Source of the DNA: Alcanivoracaceae bacterium
GTDB lineage: Bacteria > Pseudomonadota > Gammaproteobacteria > Pseudomonadales > Alcanivoracaceae
Assembly (NCBI GenBank): GCA_029213045.1
Contig: JARGPN010000007.1
Span: 62,001 to 126,000 of the forward strand
Length of the DNA: 64,000 nt
Reading direction: 5' to 3'
Within the stretch, counting starts at the first letter, position 1. Each line of letters opens with the position of its first letter. The position numbers and the translations under genes are program-made. Below the pieces are notes generated by a model. That model searched no databases. It worked only from the letters and a program-made list of their open reading frames with translations, and was not told the DNA's origin. This document shows positions 51,734-61,432 of the stretch, in pieces.

Positions 51734-51766
51734 AATAAAAAACCCGGCCATGCCGGGTTTTTTATT
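51734..51766 (+). terminator. Perfect 15-bp terminator after rpmG
   Basis: AATAAAAAACCCGGC, CAT loop, GCCGGGTTTTTTATT; symmetrical, so it could also act on the convergent desaturase transcript. Confidence 0.92.
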
Positions 51767-51863
51767 GTCTGCGATTTACGCTTCTATCTTCTATTTCTAT
51801 ACCGTATCGAACGCGGCGAGAGCCGGAGTGCTATTCAGTTTATTACGGCTCTGTGTTGGCGCG

Positions 51864-53063
51864 TTAACGCGCCAACACAGGTACTGGCTGGACGGAGTAA
51901 GCCTTTAGCTGATCAGCAAACTCTTGCAAGGCACGAATACCAGACTGCTCTGCGTCGTGACACCACTGCACCAACGCGTCGACCATCTCTTGGGAGTTCT
52001 GACTGGTGCGTGACCAAATTTCTTGTAGGCGCAAACGGTGCTGATAAATCGCTTTCAGCGTTTCGTTGTTTTCAGTGAGTTGCTGCAAACGCTCGCGAGC
52101 ACGGTCACTGATTAAACTCTCTTCACGATGCAATAACGCATTGGCGCGACGGAAGAATGCGCGCGTGGCTTCTGAGGCACGCGCTTTCTCTTCAGCAAAT
52201 ACCGGGGTAATCACTTCCTTTTTATAACGCGCCATTACTTGAAAGCGGTTATGCATCAAGGCACGCACGGTATCTAGGTCAACGGTGTTTTTCTCAACGA
52301 ACACCGGCGTTGGCGCAACACGATTAACCTTTGCCAAACGCAACACTTCGAATAGACGAATCCACGCCCAGCCCATATCAAACTCAAACTTGCGCACGGA
52401 CAATTTCGCCGAAGACGGGTAGGTGTGGTGATTGTTATGCAGCTCTTCGCCGCCAATCAAAATGCCCCATGGGCTAATGTTGCGCGACGCGTCTTTGCAT
52501 TCAAAGTTACGGTATCCCCAGAAATGACCCACGCCGTTGACAATGCCGGCCGCAAAAATAGGGATCCACACCATTTGAACGGCCCATACGGTAATACCAA
52601 TAGGCCCGAACAACACAAAGTTAATCAGTAGCTGCAAATAGATGCCCACATCGCGCATATAAGGACGGCTGTAGACATTGCGCTCAATCCAATCGTCCGG
52701 TGTGCCCGCGCCAAAGCGATCGACGGTTTCTTTATTAAACGATTCCGCGCGATAAAGTTCTGCGCCTTCAGATAGGACTTTTTTCAAACCTAAAACTTGC
52801 GGGCTGTGCGGGTCATTTTCGGTTTCGCAAAACGCATGGTGCTTGCGATGAATCGCCGTCCACTCTTTGGTGTTCATGGAGGTGGTAAGCCACAACCAGA
52901 AGCGGAAAAAATGTCCCAGTGCCGGATGCACGTCTAGCGCGCGATGCGCCGAATGACGATGCAAATAAACGGTCACGCTCACAATTGTTATATGTGTGAC
53001 GATAAGCGTGTAAATCACAAGTTGTAGCGGGGTGGGCGAAAATACGCCTTCAAGAAGAAACAT
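51864..53063 (-). CDS. Membrane acyl desaturase, DesB-like delta-9 fatty-acyl-CoA desaturase
   Basis: 399 residues from ATG 53063 (GGA about 8 bases ahead). Three His boxes: HRHSAH, HRKHH (AIHRKHHAFCETENDPHSPQV) and HNNHHTYP. Two long hydrophobic segments near the start and two around residues 150-190. Introduces a double bond in saturated acyl chains, so it adjusts membrane fluidity or processes exogenous fatty acids. The C-terminal 130 residues are helical and charged, as in the DesB relatives. The frame runs on upstream to 53207, across the end of the hydantoinase gene, but that part is not conserved-looking. Confidence 0.9.
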   Translation of the reverse strand: MFLLEGVFSPTPLQLVIYTLIVTHITIVSVTVYLHRHSAHRALDVHPALGHFFRFWLWLTTSMNTKEWTAIHRKHHAFCETENDPHSPQVLGLKKVLSEGAELYRAESFNKETVDRFGAGTPDDWIERNVYSRPYMRDVGIYLQLLINFVLFGPIGITVWAVQMVWIPIFAAGIVNGVGHFWGYRNFECKDASRNISPWGILIGGEELHNNHHTYPSSAKLSVRKFEFDMGWAWIRLFEVLRLAKVNRVAPTPVFVEKNTVDLDTVRALMHNRFQVMARYKKEVITPVFAEEKARASEATRAFFRRANALLHREESLISDRARERLQQLTENNETLKAIYQHRLRLQEIWSRTSQNSQEMVDALVQWCHDAEQSGIRALQEFADQLKAYSVQPVPVLAR

Positions 53064-53130
53064 AAAGCTGTTCCAAATAGAAACAAGAATGCTCCATTGT
53101 ACGGAGCTTAGGGCCGCAGGATAAGTCCGA

Positions 53131-55110
53131 TCAGTGACAATCTTGCTTGATTGCCAAAAACAGGTGACCGGCGGCATGCACCTGCAATTGCCAACCAGAT
53201 TTAACAAAGGTGGTGGCGACCGGCTCTATTATCAAGGCAGGCCCATCAATTTTCTGGTCGCGCCCCAATTCATCGCGCTGGTAAACCGGCACTGGGCTGG
53301 CTTCGTGTATCACCGGTACCCGCGCGCACAGCTCAGCGATATTGGCGTCGAGCTTTGGCCAACTCAGGGTGTGTGCCGGGGCGAACGTACGCACCCGCAC
53401 GTTGATTGCACTCACGGGTAAATCCAAGGCATGGCCATACACCTGAGCGTGGTCTTGATGGAATTGCGCCTCGGCGCGCGCCATATCGCTCAGCCATGGC
53501 ACAGGCAGCGTGAAGGACTGCCCCCGATAGCACAGATCGAGCGTGATCGTGTGCTGCACTTGATCCGCTGCTACGCCTTCGACCTGTAACGCTTCGCCAC
53601 CCTGAAGCCGCAAACCGTCGGCCAGCGCATTGATGTGCGCGACGTCGGCACCCTCCGGCAAGGCCGTGAGCAACTCACGCTGACGCGGCGCTTGCAGCAT
53701 GCCCTGTGCCGACAACACACCACTGTTTAGCGGCACGATGGCGCGGCGCATGCCCAAGGTTTCTGCGAGGTCGCACACGTGCAACCCGCCAGCGCCGCCA
53801 AAACAGAGCAGGGCGAAGTCTGCGGGATCATGTCCTTTTTGAATGGAGATAACGCGCAAGGCTTGCGCCATATGTTCGTTGGCGAGCGCCAACACGCCTT
53901 CCAGTGTCTCAGCGCTGGACATGCCCAACTCGGTAGCAAGGTTGGCGCAGGCGCGCTCGGCGGCCTCAACATTGAGTGACAAGCTGCCGCCCAACGCGAA
54001 ATTCGGCTGCAGTCGGCCCATTAACAAATTGGCGTCGGTCACTGTCAGTCCGGTACCGCCCTGACCATAACAAGCAGGGCCTGGCTGCGCGCCAGCGGAC
54101 TCCGGCCCGACGTGGAGCATGCCCGCATCATCGACCCGCGCAAGCGAGCCGCCGCCGGCACCGATGGTATGCATTTCCACCATGGGCACGGCCACCGGCC
54201 AAGGCCCAATACGACCTTCAAGCGTGAGTCGAATATCGCCGTCGATCAGCGCAACGTCCGTCGACGTGCCACCCATATCAAACGTCATCACTTTGGATTC
54301 GCCCAGCGCTAACGCCACCTGTCTGGCCGCATTGAGCCCACCTGCGGGGCCCGACAATAACAAGTTCACCGCCTGCTGAGCAGCCAGAGATGCTTCGATA
54401 GTCCCGCCATGCGACTGCATAACGCTTAGCGAGGACTTACCAACTGACCCATCAAGGCGATTCAAGTACTCCGCCACCTTTGGCCCAAGCCAGGCGTTTA
54501 GCCACGTGGCAACGCCGCGCTCGTACTCGCCAGCCAGCGGCAATAGGGCCGACGCACGACAAACAAATCGCCCGGGCGCCCGCAACGTTTCTTCGATACG
54601 AGACTCATCTTCAGCATTCAGGAAATCGAATAAAAGACTAATCGCGACGGCCGACGGCGATGCCGCGTCAACGTCTTCTTTTAGTCTTTGCAGTGCATCC
54701 TCTGGCAGAGTCTGCAGCACTTCGCCGTGGGCTGAGACCCGTGAATCAACCCCTAGAAATTGCGTTTGAGGCATCTGATTCGAGGCCGCCGAAGGGGTGA
54801 GGTTGTACAGCTCCGCGCGGGTCTGACGGCCGATGGTTAGGATGTCTTCCAAACCGCAATTGGTAATAAATAAGGTTCGCGCGCCTTTACCTTCCAGCGC
54901 GGCATTGGTCGCCACCGTTGTTCCGTGAACGATGGCCAACTCACCAATGGCCATGGCCTGACCCAAACCCAGCGCGTCTATGCCTTGAAGGATCGCTCGC
55001 TCTGGCGCCTCTGGTGTCGACAGCACCTTATGAATCCGCAACCCATCCTGTGACCACACTACGAAGTCAGTAAAGGTGCCGCCCGTATCCACGCCTAGCC
55101 AAACCGTCAT
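53131..55110 (-). CDS. Hydantoinase/oxoprolinase A-type protein (HyuA family)
   Basis: 659 residues. Actin-like ATPase fold: start WLGVDTGGTFTDFVVW (phosphate 1), VHGTTVATNAALEGKGAR, MTFDMGGTSTDVALIDG (phosphate 2) and GAGGGSLARVD. N-methylhydantoinase/oxoprolinase A subunits use ATP to open cyclic amides such as 5-oxoproline or hydantoins, usually with a B subunit. No hyuB is next to it, so the partner and substrate are unknown. Upstream of the desaturase (67-base gap) and divergent from mutM. Confidence 0.88.
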   Translation of the reverse strand: MTVWLGVDTGGTFTDFVVWSQDGLRIHKVLSTPEAPERAILQGIDALGLGQAMAIGELAIVHGTTVATNAALEGKGARTLFITNCGLEDILTIGRQTRAELYNLTPSAASNQMPQTQFLGVDSRVSAHGEVLQTLPEDALQRLKEDVDAASPSAVAISLLFDFLNAEDESRIEETLRAPGRFVCRASALLPLAGEYERGVATWLNAWLGPKVAEYLNRLDGSVGKSSLSVMQSHGGTIEASLAAQQAVNLLLSGPAGGLNAARQVALALGESKVMTFDMGGTSTDVALIDGDIRLTLEGRIGPWPVAVPMVEMHTIGAGGGSLARVDDAGMLHVGPESAGAQPGPACYGQGGTGLTVTDANLLMGRLQPNFALGGSLSLNVEAAERACANLATELGMSSAETLEGVLALANEHMAQALRVISIQKGHDPADFALLCFGGAGGLHVCDLAETLGMRRAIVPLNSGVLSAQGMLQAPRQRELLTALPEGADVAHINALADGLRLQGGEALQVEGVAADQVQHTITLDLCYRGQSFTLPVPWLSDMARAEAQFHQDHAQVYGHALDLPVSAINVRVRTFAPAHTLSWPKLDANIAELCARVPVIHEASPVPVYQRDELGRDQKIDGPALIIEPVATTFVKSGWQLQVHAAGHLFLAIKQDCH

Positions 55111-55284
55111 TGTCTATTCTCCGTTTTCGGCACGCGCGTTTATTCCCAGTGATTCTGGCGGCAGCCTATTTCACGCTAAAATGAGGCGCAAGCCATAACA
55201 CTGCGATATAACAGATGCGCCGCCCACCAACACGGCACCGCATTGATGACACTCTCACTGCCCATGCGCAAGATGTAGACCCCT

Positions 55285-56094
55285 ATGCCAGAACTTCCCG
55301 AAGTCGAAACAACCTGTCGTGGCATTGCGCCCTATTTGAAAGATCACACCATCAAAAAGCTGATCGTGCGCCAACGCCAGTTGCGCTGGCCGATTCCTGA
55401 TGAAGCGATGCAGCTAAAAAATGCCAAAGTGATAGACGTGCGTCGACGCGCGAAGTTTGTGTTGATCGACACGCATCGCGGCCAGCTGCTGTTGCACTTA
55501 GGCATGTCCGGCAGTCTTCGGGTGCTGCCCAAAGATACGGTGGTTGGCAAACATGACCATGTCGACATACTGCTCGATAGCGATCTGGTGCTGCGCTATA
55601 ACGATCCGCGCCGTTTCGGCGCCGTACTATTCAGCGCCAGTGGAGACGAACATCCCATGCTTGGCCACCTTGGCCCCGAGCCGTTAAGCGATGCGTTTAA
55701 TGGCGAGGTGCTGTTCGCGCGCTCGCGGCGACGCAGCCAATCGGTGAAGACCTTCATCATGGATAACCGCACAGTGGTCGGCGTCGGTAATATCTATGCG
55801 CAGGAAAGTTTATTTATGGCTGGGATTCACCCGTCCCGCGCCGCCGGCAAGATTAGCGCCCAGCGCTACCAAGCTCTCGCCGAGGCGATCAAAACGGTGC
55901 TGGCCAAAGCGATTCAAGCTGGCGGCACCACCTTGCGCGACTTTACCCGCGCCGACGGACAGCCAGGCTACTTTGCTCAATCGCTCAACGTATACGGAAG
56001 ACAGGGGGAGGCGTGCCTGAAATGCGGCAGCACCCTCAAAGGCGCCCGCCACGCACAACGCAGCACAGCCTATTGCCCCCAGTGTCAGCGATAA
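55285..56094 (+). CDS. mutM: Formamidopyrimidine-DNA glycosylase
   Basis: 269 residues. Removes 8-oxoguanine and FaPy lesions. N-terminal catalytic PELPEVETTCRG (Pro2, Glu3), DPRRFGAV, helix-two-turn-helix GVGNIYAQESLFMAGIHPSRAAG and C-terminal zinc finger (CLKCG...YCPQCQR). Full length. Confidence 0.97.
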   Translation: MPELPEVETTCRGIAPYLKDHTIKKLIVRQRQLRWPIPDEAMQLKNAKVIDVRRRAKFVLIDTHRGQLLLHLGMSGSLRVLPKDTVVGKHDHVDILLDSDLVLRYNDPRRFGAVLFSASGDEHPMLGHLGPEPLSDAFNGEVLFARSRRRSQSVKTFIMDNRTVVGVGNIYAQESLFMAGIHPSRAAGKISAQRYQALAEAIKTVLAKAIQAGGTTLRDFTRADGQPGYFAQSLNVYGRQGEACLKCGSTLKGARHAQRSTAYCPQCQR

Positions 56095-56224
56095 GGCGAC
56101 TTGCGGAGGTTGCCGAAGGCATATCAAAGGTGTAGATTGTGAAGCAATTGTCGGAATATTAGGCACTTAGCCGCCACAATGGCAGCGATACATTAACTAT
56201 AACAAGCAATTAGAGGGACACACG

Positions 56225-56596
56225 ATGTTGCGAGCAAAGCGCCCCATGCTGGCCTCCATCCTCGCCGCCACGATGATCTTTGTCAGCTCGTTTTCGATGC
56301 GTGCTCACGCAGAAAAAGCTGATCCAGATCGCCCCGGGGAAATCGCCATGATTACGGACACGTTAATCGGCAGACCGACTTTAATTGGCGCAACCATTAT
56401 CGGTGCCGCCATCTGGATTGTGACACTGCCGTTTAGCGTACTAGGTGGCAACACTGGCGAAGCGGGCAAAGTGCTTGTTTTAGCGCCAGGCGAAAGCGCA
56501 TTTTTACGTTGCTTGGGCTGCACGCCAGCGCAAAATGAACGTACTGCTTACGAACGTCGCACCAAGAAAGCGAACAAAAACGCGAGCAACGATTAA
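56225..56596 (+). CDS. Small exported or membrane protein of unknown function
   Basis: 123 residues. Hydrophobic start with possible signal peptide (MLRAKRPMLASILAATMIFVSSFSMRAHA), then a second hydrophobic helix (about 57-76: LIGATIIGAAIWIVTLPFSVL) and LAPGESAFLRCLGCTPAQNERTAYERR at the end. A GGGAC lies just ahead of the ATG. No family I can name; it recalls small proteins annotated as multidrug-transporter-like by weak similarity. Followed by a strong terminator. Confidence 0.75.
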   Translation: MLRAKRPMLASILAATMIFVSSFSMRAHAEKADPDRPGEIAMITDTLIGRPTLIGATIIGAAIWIVTLPFSVLGGNTGEAGKVLVLAPGESAFLRCLGCTPAQNERTAYERRTKKANKNASND

Positions 56597-56620
56597 TTCT
56601 TTTTTCGTTACGCGCTTTAG

Positions 56621-56662
56621 CAAAAAATAAAAGGCCCCGAATGCGGGGCCTTTTATTTTTTG
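56621..56662. terminator. Perfect 19-bp bidirectional terminator
   Basis: CAAAAAATAAAAGGCCCCG, AATG loop, and its exact complement. Sits between the small-protein gene (plus) and ggt (minus). Confidence 0.92.
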
Positions 56663-56723
56663 CCGTTCCTGTAGAGTAATTTCTTTCTAGCAGATCGTGT
56701 ATCTCTGCGCGATCAAACTGTCT

Positions 56724-58445
56724 TTATTTTCCCTTCGCCGGTGTTGGCTCAGCGACTCGCACCAGTGACATACCAATGCCGCGCGGATCAGACGCCGCTT
56801 CGACGCTGCCCGTTTTGGTGTTCCACATTATCGCCTGCATGTTGCCGTAAGGGCGACCGGTAGATGTCACTTTGTGCCCACGCAGCATCAACATTTTTGC
56901 GTCCTTCGATCCCACAAACGTTGGCTCAGCTTGCACTTCGTCGGGCAAATACTGGTGATGAAAACGCGGACGTGACACCCACTCTTTTGGCGACTTGCCA
57001 TCCAATGCTTCCAGCACACCCAGCATCACCATGCTAATAATTCGGCTGCCGCCCGGCGTACCTAAAATGGCGACATTGCCATCCCATTCCACAAATGTCG
57101 GCGTCATCGACGACAACGGACGCTTGCCCGGCGCAATGGCATTGGCCTCGCTACCGACCAACCCGTAAACATTTCCAGTGCCCGGTTTCGCAGAAAAGTC
57201 ATCCATTTCATTATTTAACAAAACGCCGGTCCCTTTCGCGACATAACCGGAACCAAACGCTGTATTAATACTGAGCGTCGCCGCAACACGATTGCCTTGC
57301 GTATCTAATACCGACAAGTGCGTAGTGTTGTCGCCCTGATTAACGTTGCTGATTTTTCCAAGCACTTGGCTTGGCGTGGCCTGCGTTTCAGAAATGCTCT
57401 CGCCCACTTGAATGCCGTACTCATAGCTGAGCAAACCTTCCACAGGCATAGTGACAAAATCCGGGTCGCCCAAATAACGAGCACGATCAAAATACGCACG
57501 ACGCCATGCCTCTACGGTGACATGGGGCATCAGCGCCGGATCAAAATCACCTTCTTGATATTCGTCCATAATCGTTAGTGCTTCGAGCATGACGATACCG
57601 CCGGACGATGGCGGCGAGGCAGAAATTATTTTTGCGCCACGGAACGTTCCAACAATCGGGTCGCGCTCTTTTACTTGGTAATTTTTTAAATCATCAAGCG
57701 ACCAAATGCCGCCATCGGCCTGTACCGTCTCAACTAATTTCTTTGCGAAGTCGCCCTCATAAAAACCGGCACGTCCCTTCTCCGCCAGCAACTTTAATGT
57801 CGCCGCCAAATCTTTTTGCACGAGCAAATGACCAACCGCGGGAATGTCGCCTTGATATAAAAACATCTGGCGAGCACCCGGATAACGATTCAACCGTGCG
57901 CGCGCATACGTCGCCATTTTTCGATAATGGTCGTCGACTTCAAAACCGAACTCCGCATAACGAATCGCCGGCGCCAGCGAAACCGACAGAGGCAAACGGC
58001 CATAGCGCTCTGCCATATGGACAAATGCAGCCGGCTGACCTGGAATGGCCGCCGCCGTTGGCCCTGACGTTGCCCACTCACGCATGACGTTACCGGCGCT
58101 GTCCAAATACATATCACGGGTTGCCGCGCCCGGCGCCGTTTCGCGCGCATCGACCATAACGTTGGTGCCGGACTTACCTTCGTGCAGCAACCAGAATCCG
58201 CCGCCGCCCATGCCTGCGGAGTACGGCTCCACCACCGACAACACGCCCGCCACAGCCACGGCGGCGTCAAAGGCGTTGCCGCCTTGATCAAGAATCTCAA
58301 ATCCTGCTTCGGTGGCGAGAGGGTGGGCCGATGCAATGGCGTTTTGCGGCGGCTTTGCCGCGTGGGCAAGCATCGGCGTAGCGATGAGAAAGGAAGCAAT
58401 GAGCAGCGTTTTAGGCGCGTAGTTCAGTGATCGAAGGAATGACAT
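56724..58445 (-). CDS. ggt: Gamma-glutamyltransferase
   Basis: 573 residues, exported (signal peptide MSFLRSLNYAPKTLLIASFLIATPMLAHA). Autocatalytic N-terminal nucleophile hydrolase acting on glutathione in the periplasm. The processing site/nucleophile is the Thr of DNTTHLSVLD; oxyanion SSMTPTF and GTPGGSRII follow; the N-terminal part has ASAHPLATEAGFEILDQGGNAFDAAVA. Start chosen for the signal peptide and the GGGG ahead of it; earlier ATGs (58466, 58496) lack these. Confidence 0.95.
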   Translation of the reverse strand: MSFLRSLNYAPKTLLIASFLIATPMLAHAAKPPQNAIASAHPLATEAGFEILDQGGNAFDAAVAVAGVLSVVEPYSAGMGGGGFWLLHEGKSGTNVMVDARETAPGAATRDMYLDSAGNVMREWATSGPTAAAIPGQPAAFVHMAERYGRLPLSVSLAPAIRYAEFGFEVDDHYRKMATYARARLNRYPGARQMFLYQGDIPAVGHLLVQKDLAATLKLLAEKGRAGFYEGDFAKKLVETVQADGGIWSLDDLKNYQVKERDPIVGTFRGAKIISASPPSSGGIVMLEALTIMDEYQEGDFDPALMPHVTVEAWRRAYFDRARYLGDPDFVTMPVEGLLSYEYGIQVGESISETQATPSQVLGKISNVNQGDNTTHLSVLDTQGNRVAATLSINTAFGSGYVAKGTGVLLNNEMDDFSAKPGTGNVYGLVGSEANAIAPGKRPLSSMTPTFVEWDGNVAILGTPGGSRIISMVMLGVLEALDGKSPKEWVSRPRFHHQYLPDEVQAEPTFVGSKDAKMLMLRGHKVTSTGRPYGNMQAIMWNTKTGSVEAASDPRGIGMSLVRVAEPTPAKGK

Positions 58446-58653
58446 AGTAACCCCAGCGGTAGTCATCAAAGCGCCCGCGTTCGACACAGGCGCCACCTGT
58501 CTAGCAGGCGATTTTTAGAGTTATGGAATTTCGTTTTGGCCGGGCTCACCCCGCGCCAGCAATGCTTACATAGATACCGATGATGCGGCGGATTATCCCA
58601 AGCGTCTAGCGGGCAAAAGCTATCAGGCGGGATATCGTGATAACTGCGTAGCG

Positions 58654-59157
<504 letters not shown>

Positions 59158-59280
59158 CTAATGTCTTTGGGAAGGCAAGGATACCGGATTGCCATGACAT
59201 TCCAAACCCCAGCGGTATTCGAAGAGTGCGCGAAGCAGGGCGACTGCGCTCCCGCCGCTGCTGCGACGGGAAGCGACTCG

Positions 59281-60897
59281 TTATGCCGTAGTGAGCGCCT
59301 GCGCTAACTCGGTGGCATTTTTCATGGTCATACCGTAAATGGTGAGCTGAGGGTTGACCCCTAAGCTAGTGGGGAAGAGTGAGCCATCAAAAATATACAG
59401 ATTGTCCAAATACTTAAACTTGCCATTGCTGTCGGCAACGCACTGCGTTTCGTCATCACCCAATGCACAGCCGCCCATCACATGCGCACTGCCCATGCCA
59501 ACATAACCCGCCTGATAGGTGTATTGCTCAATCTGCTCTTTTGCTGCGGCCCAGCTATCAACAAATGTTGCCTGCCCATGACCAGCGCGAACACGTTTGG
59601 CGCCCGCCGCAAAATGCATTTCCATCATGCTTTGATGGCTGCGCTTCGCGCCGTCGAGTAAGAATTCAGTGATCGGATAATCTAACAGCGGCGCACCCTG
59701 TTCCGTCAGCTCCACCGTGCCGCCAACACTTTGTTCATGGAAGCCGTCACGCAGCAATGCGATTGCAGAACTCAAATGCGGTAGCCGCGACAAATCCGCC
59801 ACCATTTGCTCGCCAAATCCGCCAGCTAACGACGAAATTAATCCCGGATGCATCGGCGCAACTTCTAACTTATAACCCATCGCACCCGCCGCGCCATCTC
59901 GCCAAACAAACTCATCGGAATAAGTAGATTGCGGCGCGCCGTAGTAACCGGCAATCGGATCTTCGTAATCACCAAACGCAAACGTTGTGGTGTGCAAAAA
60001 TGTCCGCTTGCCAATTCGCTGATGCGGATCAGCGACTTTAGAGCGCATTAATAGCGCTGGCGTGTTAATGCCGCCGCCAGCTGCGATGACTGTTTTCGCG
60101 TTAACCCGCACGGTTACACCGGTAGGTAATTTAGCGTCGTTCAACGCGCGACAAATAACTGAGGAAACTCGTTTACCGTCTTGCTCTAATTCCCACGCTT
60201 CCGCGCTGTGAATGAGCGTCGCACCGGCATTCATTGCCGCTGGCAAGGTAGTGACCAACATTGATTGCTTCGCGTTGGTGGGGCAGCCCATTCCGCAATA
60301 GCCTAAGTTCCAACAGCCATCGACGTTACGCGGAATAATAGACCAGCTCCAACCCAGTTTTTCGCAGCCTTTTTTCAGCACTTCGTTATTCGCGTTAGGA
60401 GGCATTACCCATTTGCTAATTTTTAGGCGCTGCTCCATTTTTTCAAACCAAGGATTCATTTCATCCCTGGTCATACCCTGCACGCCAAATTGGTTTTTCC
60501 ATACATCGAGTGTTTGCTCTGGCGTACGAAAACTCGACGTCCAGTTCACAACCGTTGTGCCGCCCACCGCACGACCTTGCAATATGGTAATGCCGCCATC
60601 TTTGGTCATGCGCGCCGCCGCTTCTTGGTACAGGTCGCGGTACGCTTCGTCTTCGTGCATGTTAAAGGCGTCGGAGCTTTTTAACTTTCCTGCCTCAATG
60701 ATGACAACGTTCAATCCTGCAGCGGTTAAAATCTCTGCGCTCACGCCGCCGCCCGCGCCGGTGCCAATAATGACAACATCGGCTTCAACCGTTTGGTCTG
60801 ACGACAATGTCGACGCATCAATGACGGACCAGCCGTTGGCGACGCCTTCTTTCCACGGATCTTTAATAGCGCTAATTTTTAGATTGGATAAATCCAT
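59281..60897 (-). CDS. GMC-family oxidoreductase (FAD alcohol dehydrogenase type)
   Basis: 538 residues. FAD-binding start ADVVIIGTGAGGGVSAEILTAAGLNVVIIEAGK (about 40-70), RAVGGTTVVNWTSSFRTPE, GCPTNAKQSMLVTTLP, and the C-terminal catalytic region GSAHVMGGCALGDDETQCVAD...DGSLFPTSLGVNPQLTI. This is the long-chain/polyol alcohol dehydrogenase type. No signal peptide. It overlaps the Tat-lipoprotein gene by one base (TAATG) and shares the operon with the aldehyde dehydrogenase, so oxidation of an alcohol through aldehyde to acid is likely. Confidence 0.88.
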   Translation of the reverse strand: MDLSNLKISAIKDPWKEGVANGWSVIDASTLSSDQTVEADVVIIGTGAGGGVSAEILTAAGLNVVIIEAGKLKSSDAFNMHEDEAYRDLYQEAAARMTKDGGITILQGRAVGGTTVVNWTSSFRTPEQTLDVWKNQFGVQGMTRDEMNPWFEKMEQRLKISKWVMPPNANNEVLKKGCEKLGWSWSIIPRNVDGCWNLGYCGMGCPTNAKQSMLVTTLPAAMNAGATLIHSAEAWELEQDGKRVSSVICRALNDAKLPTGVTVRVNAKTVIAAGGGINTPALLMRSKVADPHQRIGKRTFLHTTTFAFGDYEDPIAGYYGAPQSTYSDEFVWRDGAAGAMGYKLEVAPMHPGLISSLAGGFGEQMVADLSRLPHLSSAIALLRDGFHEQSVGGTVELTEQGAPLLDYPITEFLLDGAKRSHQSMMEMHFAAGAKRVRAGHGQATFVDSWAAAKEQIEQYTYQAGYVGMGSAHVMGGCALGDDETQCVADSNGKFKYLDNLYIFDGSLFPTSLGVNPQLTIYGMTMKNATELAQALTTA

Positions 60898-61430
60898 TAG
60901 CTCACAACCTTTTGCGGCGGCCCCGGGTATCCGGTGACGAGACTATTTTTTGTATCGGCAAACCAACTCAGCAGTATTGGCTGGGTTAATCCGCGGAATG
61001 CGATCCGCGCAAAACCGCTGTCTTTGGTCGACCAAGCCTGCAGGGCAGCAACTTTATCCGTTTCGGATAACTCCGCTGGCGCACTCCAAAATCCACTGAG
61101 CCACCAGCGGGCAGCGCCAAGTTGCAGTAAATCGTAGAGCTGAAACAGACCTCCGCGCACGACATCACTGGACGCAAACAGCAATTCATCGAGCAACTGC
61201 AAACTGCGCTCGATATCGTCGGCATTTTTTACCGACGAACCAAGGATGGTCGGCACCAGCGGTCGCAGTAACTCAACGTCGCCTTGGCGCAAACTACGAA
61301 AATCCGTTGCCGGAACAGAAGGGGATGAACAACCCGTTAAACCGGCGAGCATAGAGCCGCCGGCTAACATAAGAGTGGCCGATGTGCCGACGCGCAAAAA
61401 GTCGCGTCGGCTTAGCGCTGCGTTAGTCAT
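60897..61430 (-). CDS. Tat-exported lipoprotein, small-subunit-like partner of the GMC oxidoreductase
   Basis: 177 residues. Twin-arginine motif SRRDFLRVG at residues about 7-15 followed by a lipobox LTGC (about 31-34). The mature part is helical (LRPLVPTILGSSVKNADDIE, LFQLYDLLQLGAARWWLSGFW) and looks like gluconate-2-dehydrogenase/fructose-dehydrogenase small subunits. In those enzymes the small subunit carries the FAD subunit out through Tat. Two-base gap from the aldehyde dehydrogenase gene, one-base overlap with the GMC gene. Confidence 0.82.
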   Translation of the reverse strand: MTNAALSRRDFLRVGTSATLMLAGGSMLAGLTGCSSPSVPATDFRSLRQGDVELLRPLVPTILGSSVKNADDIERSLQLLDELLFASSDVVRGGLFQLYDLLQLGAARWWLSGFWSAPAELSETDKVAALQAWSTKDSGFARIAFRGLTQPILLSWFADTKNSLVTGYPGPPQKVVS

Positions 61431-61432
61431 TG

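Noticed and set aside
53064-53207. N-terminal extension of the desaturase
   Set aside because: Covers the end of the hydantoinase gene and lacks homology; the family start is MFLLEG at 53063.
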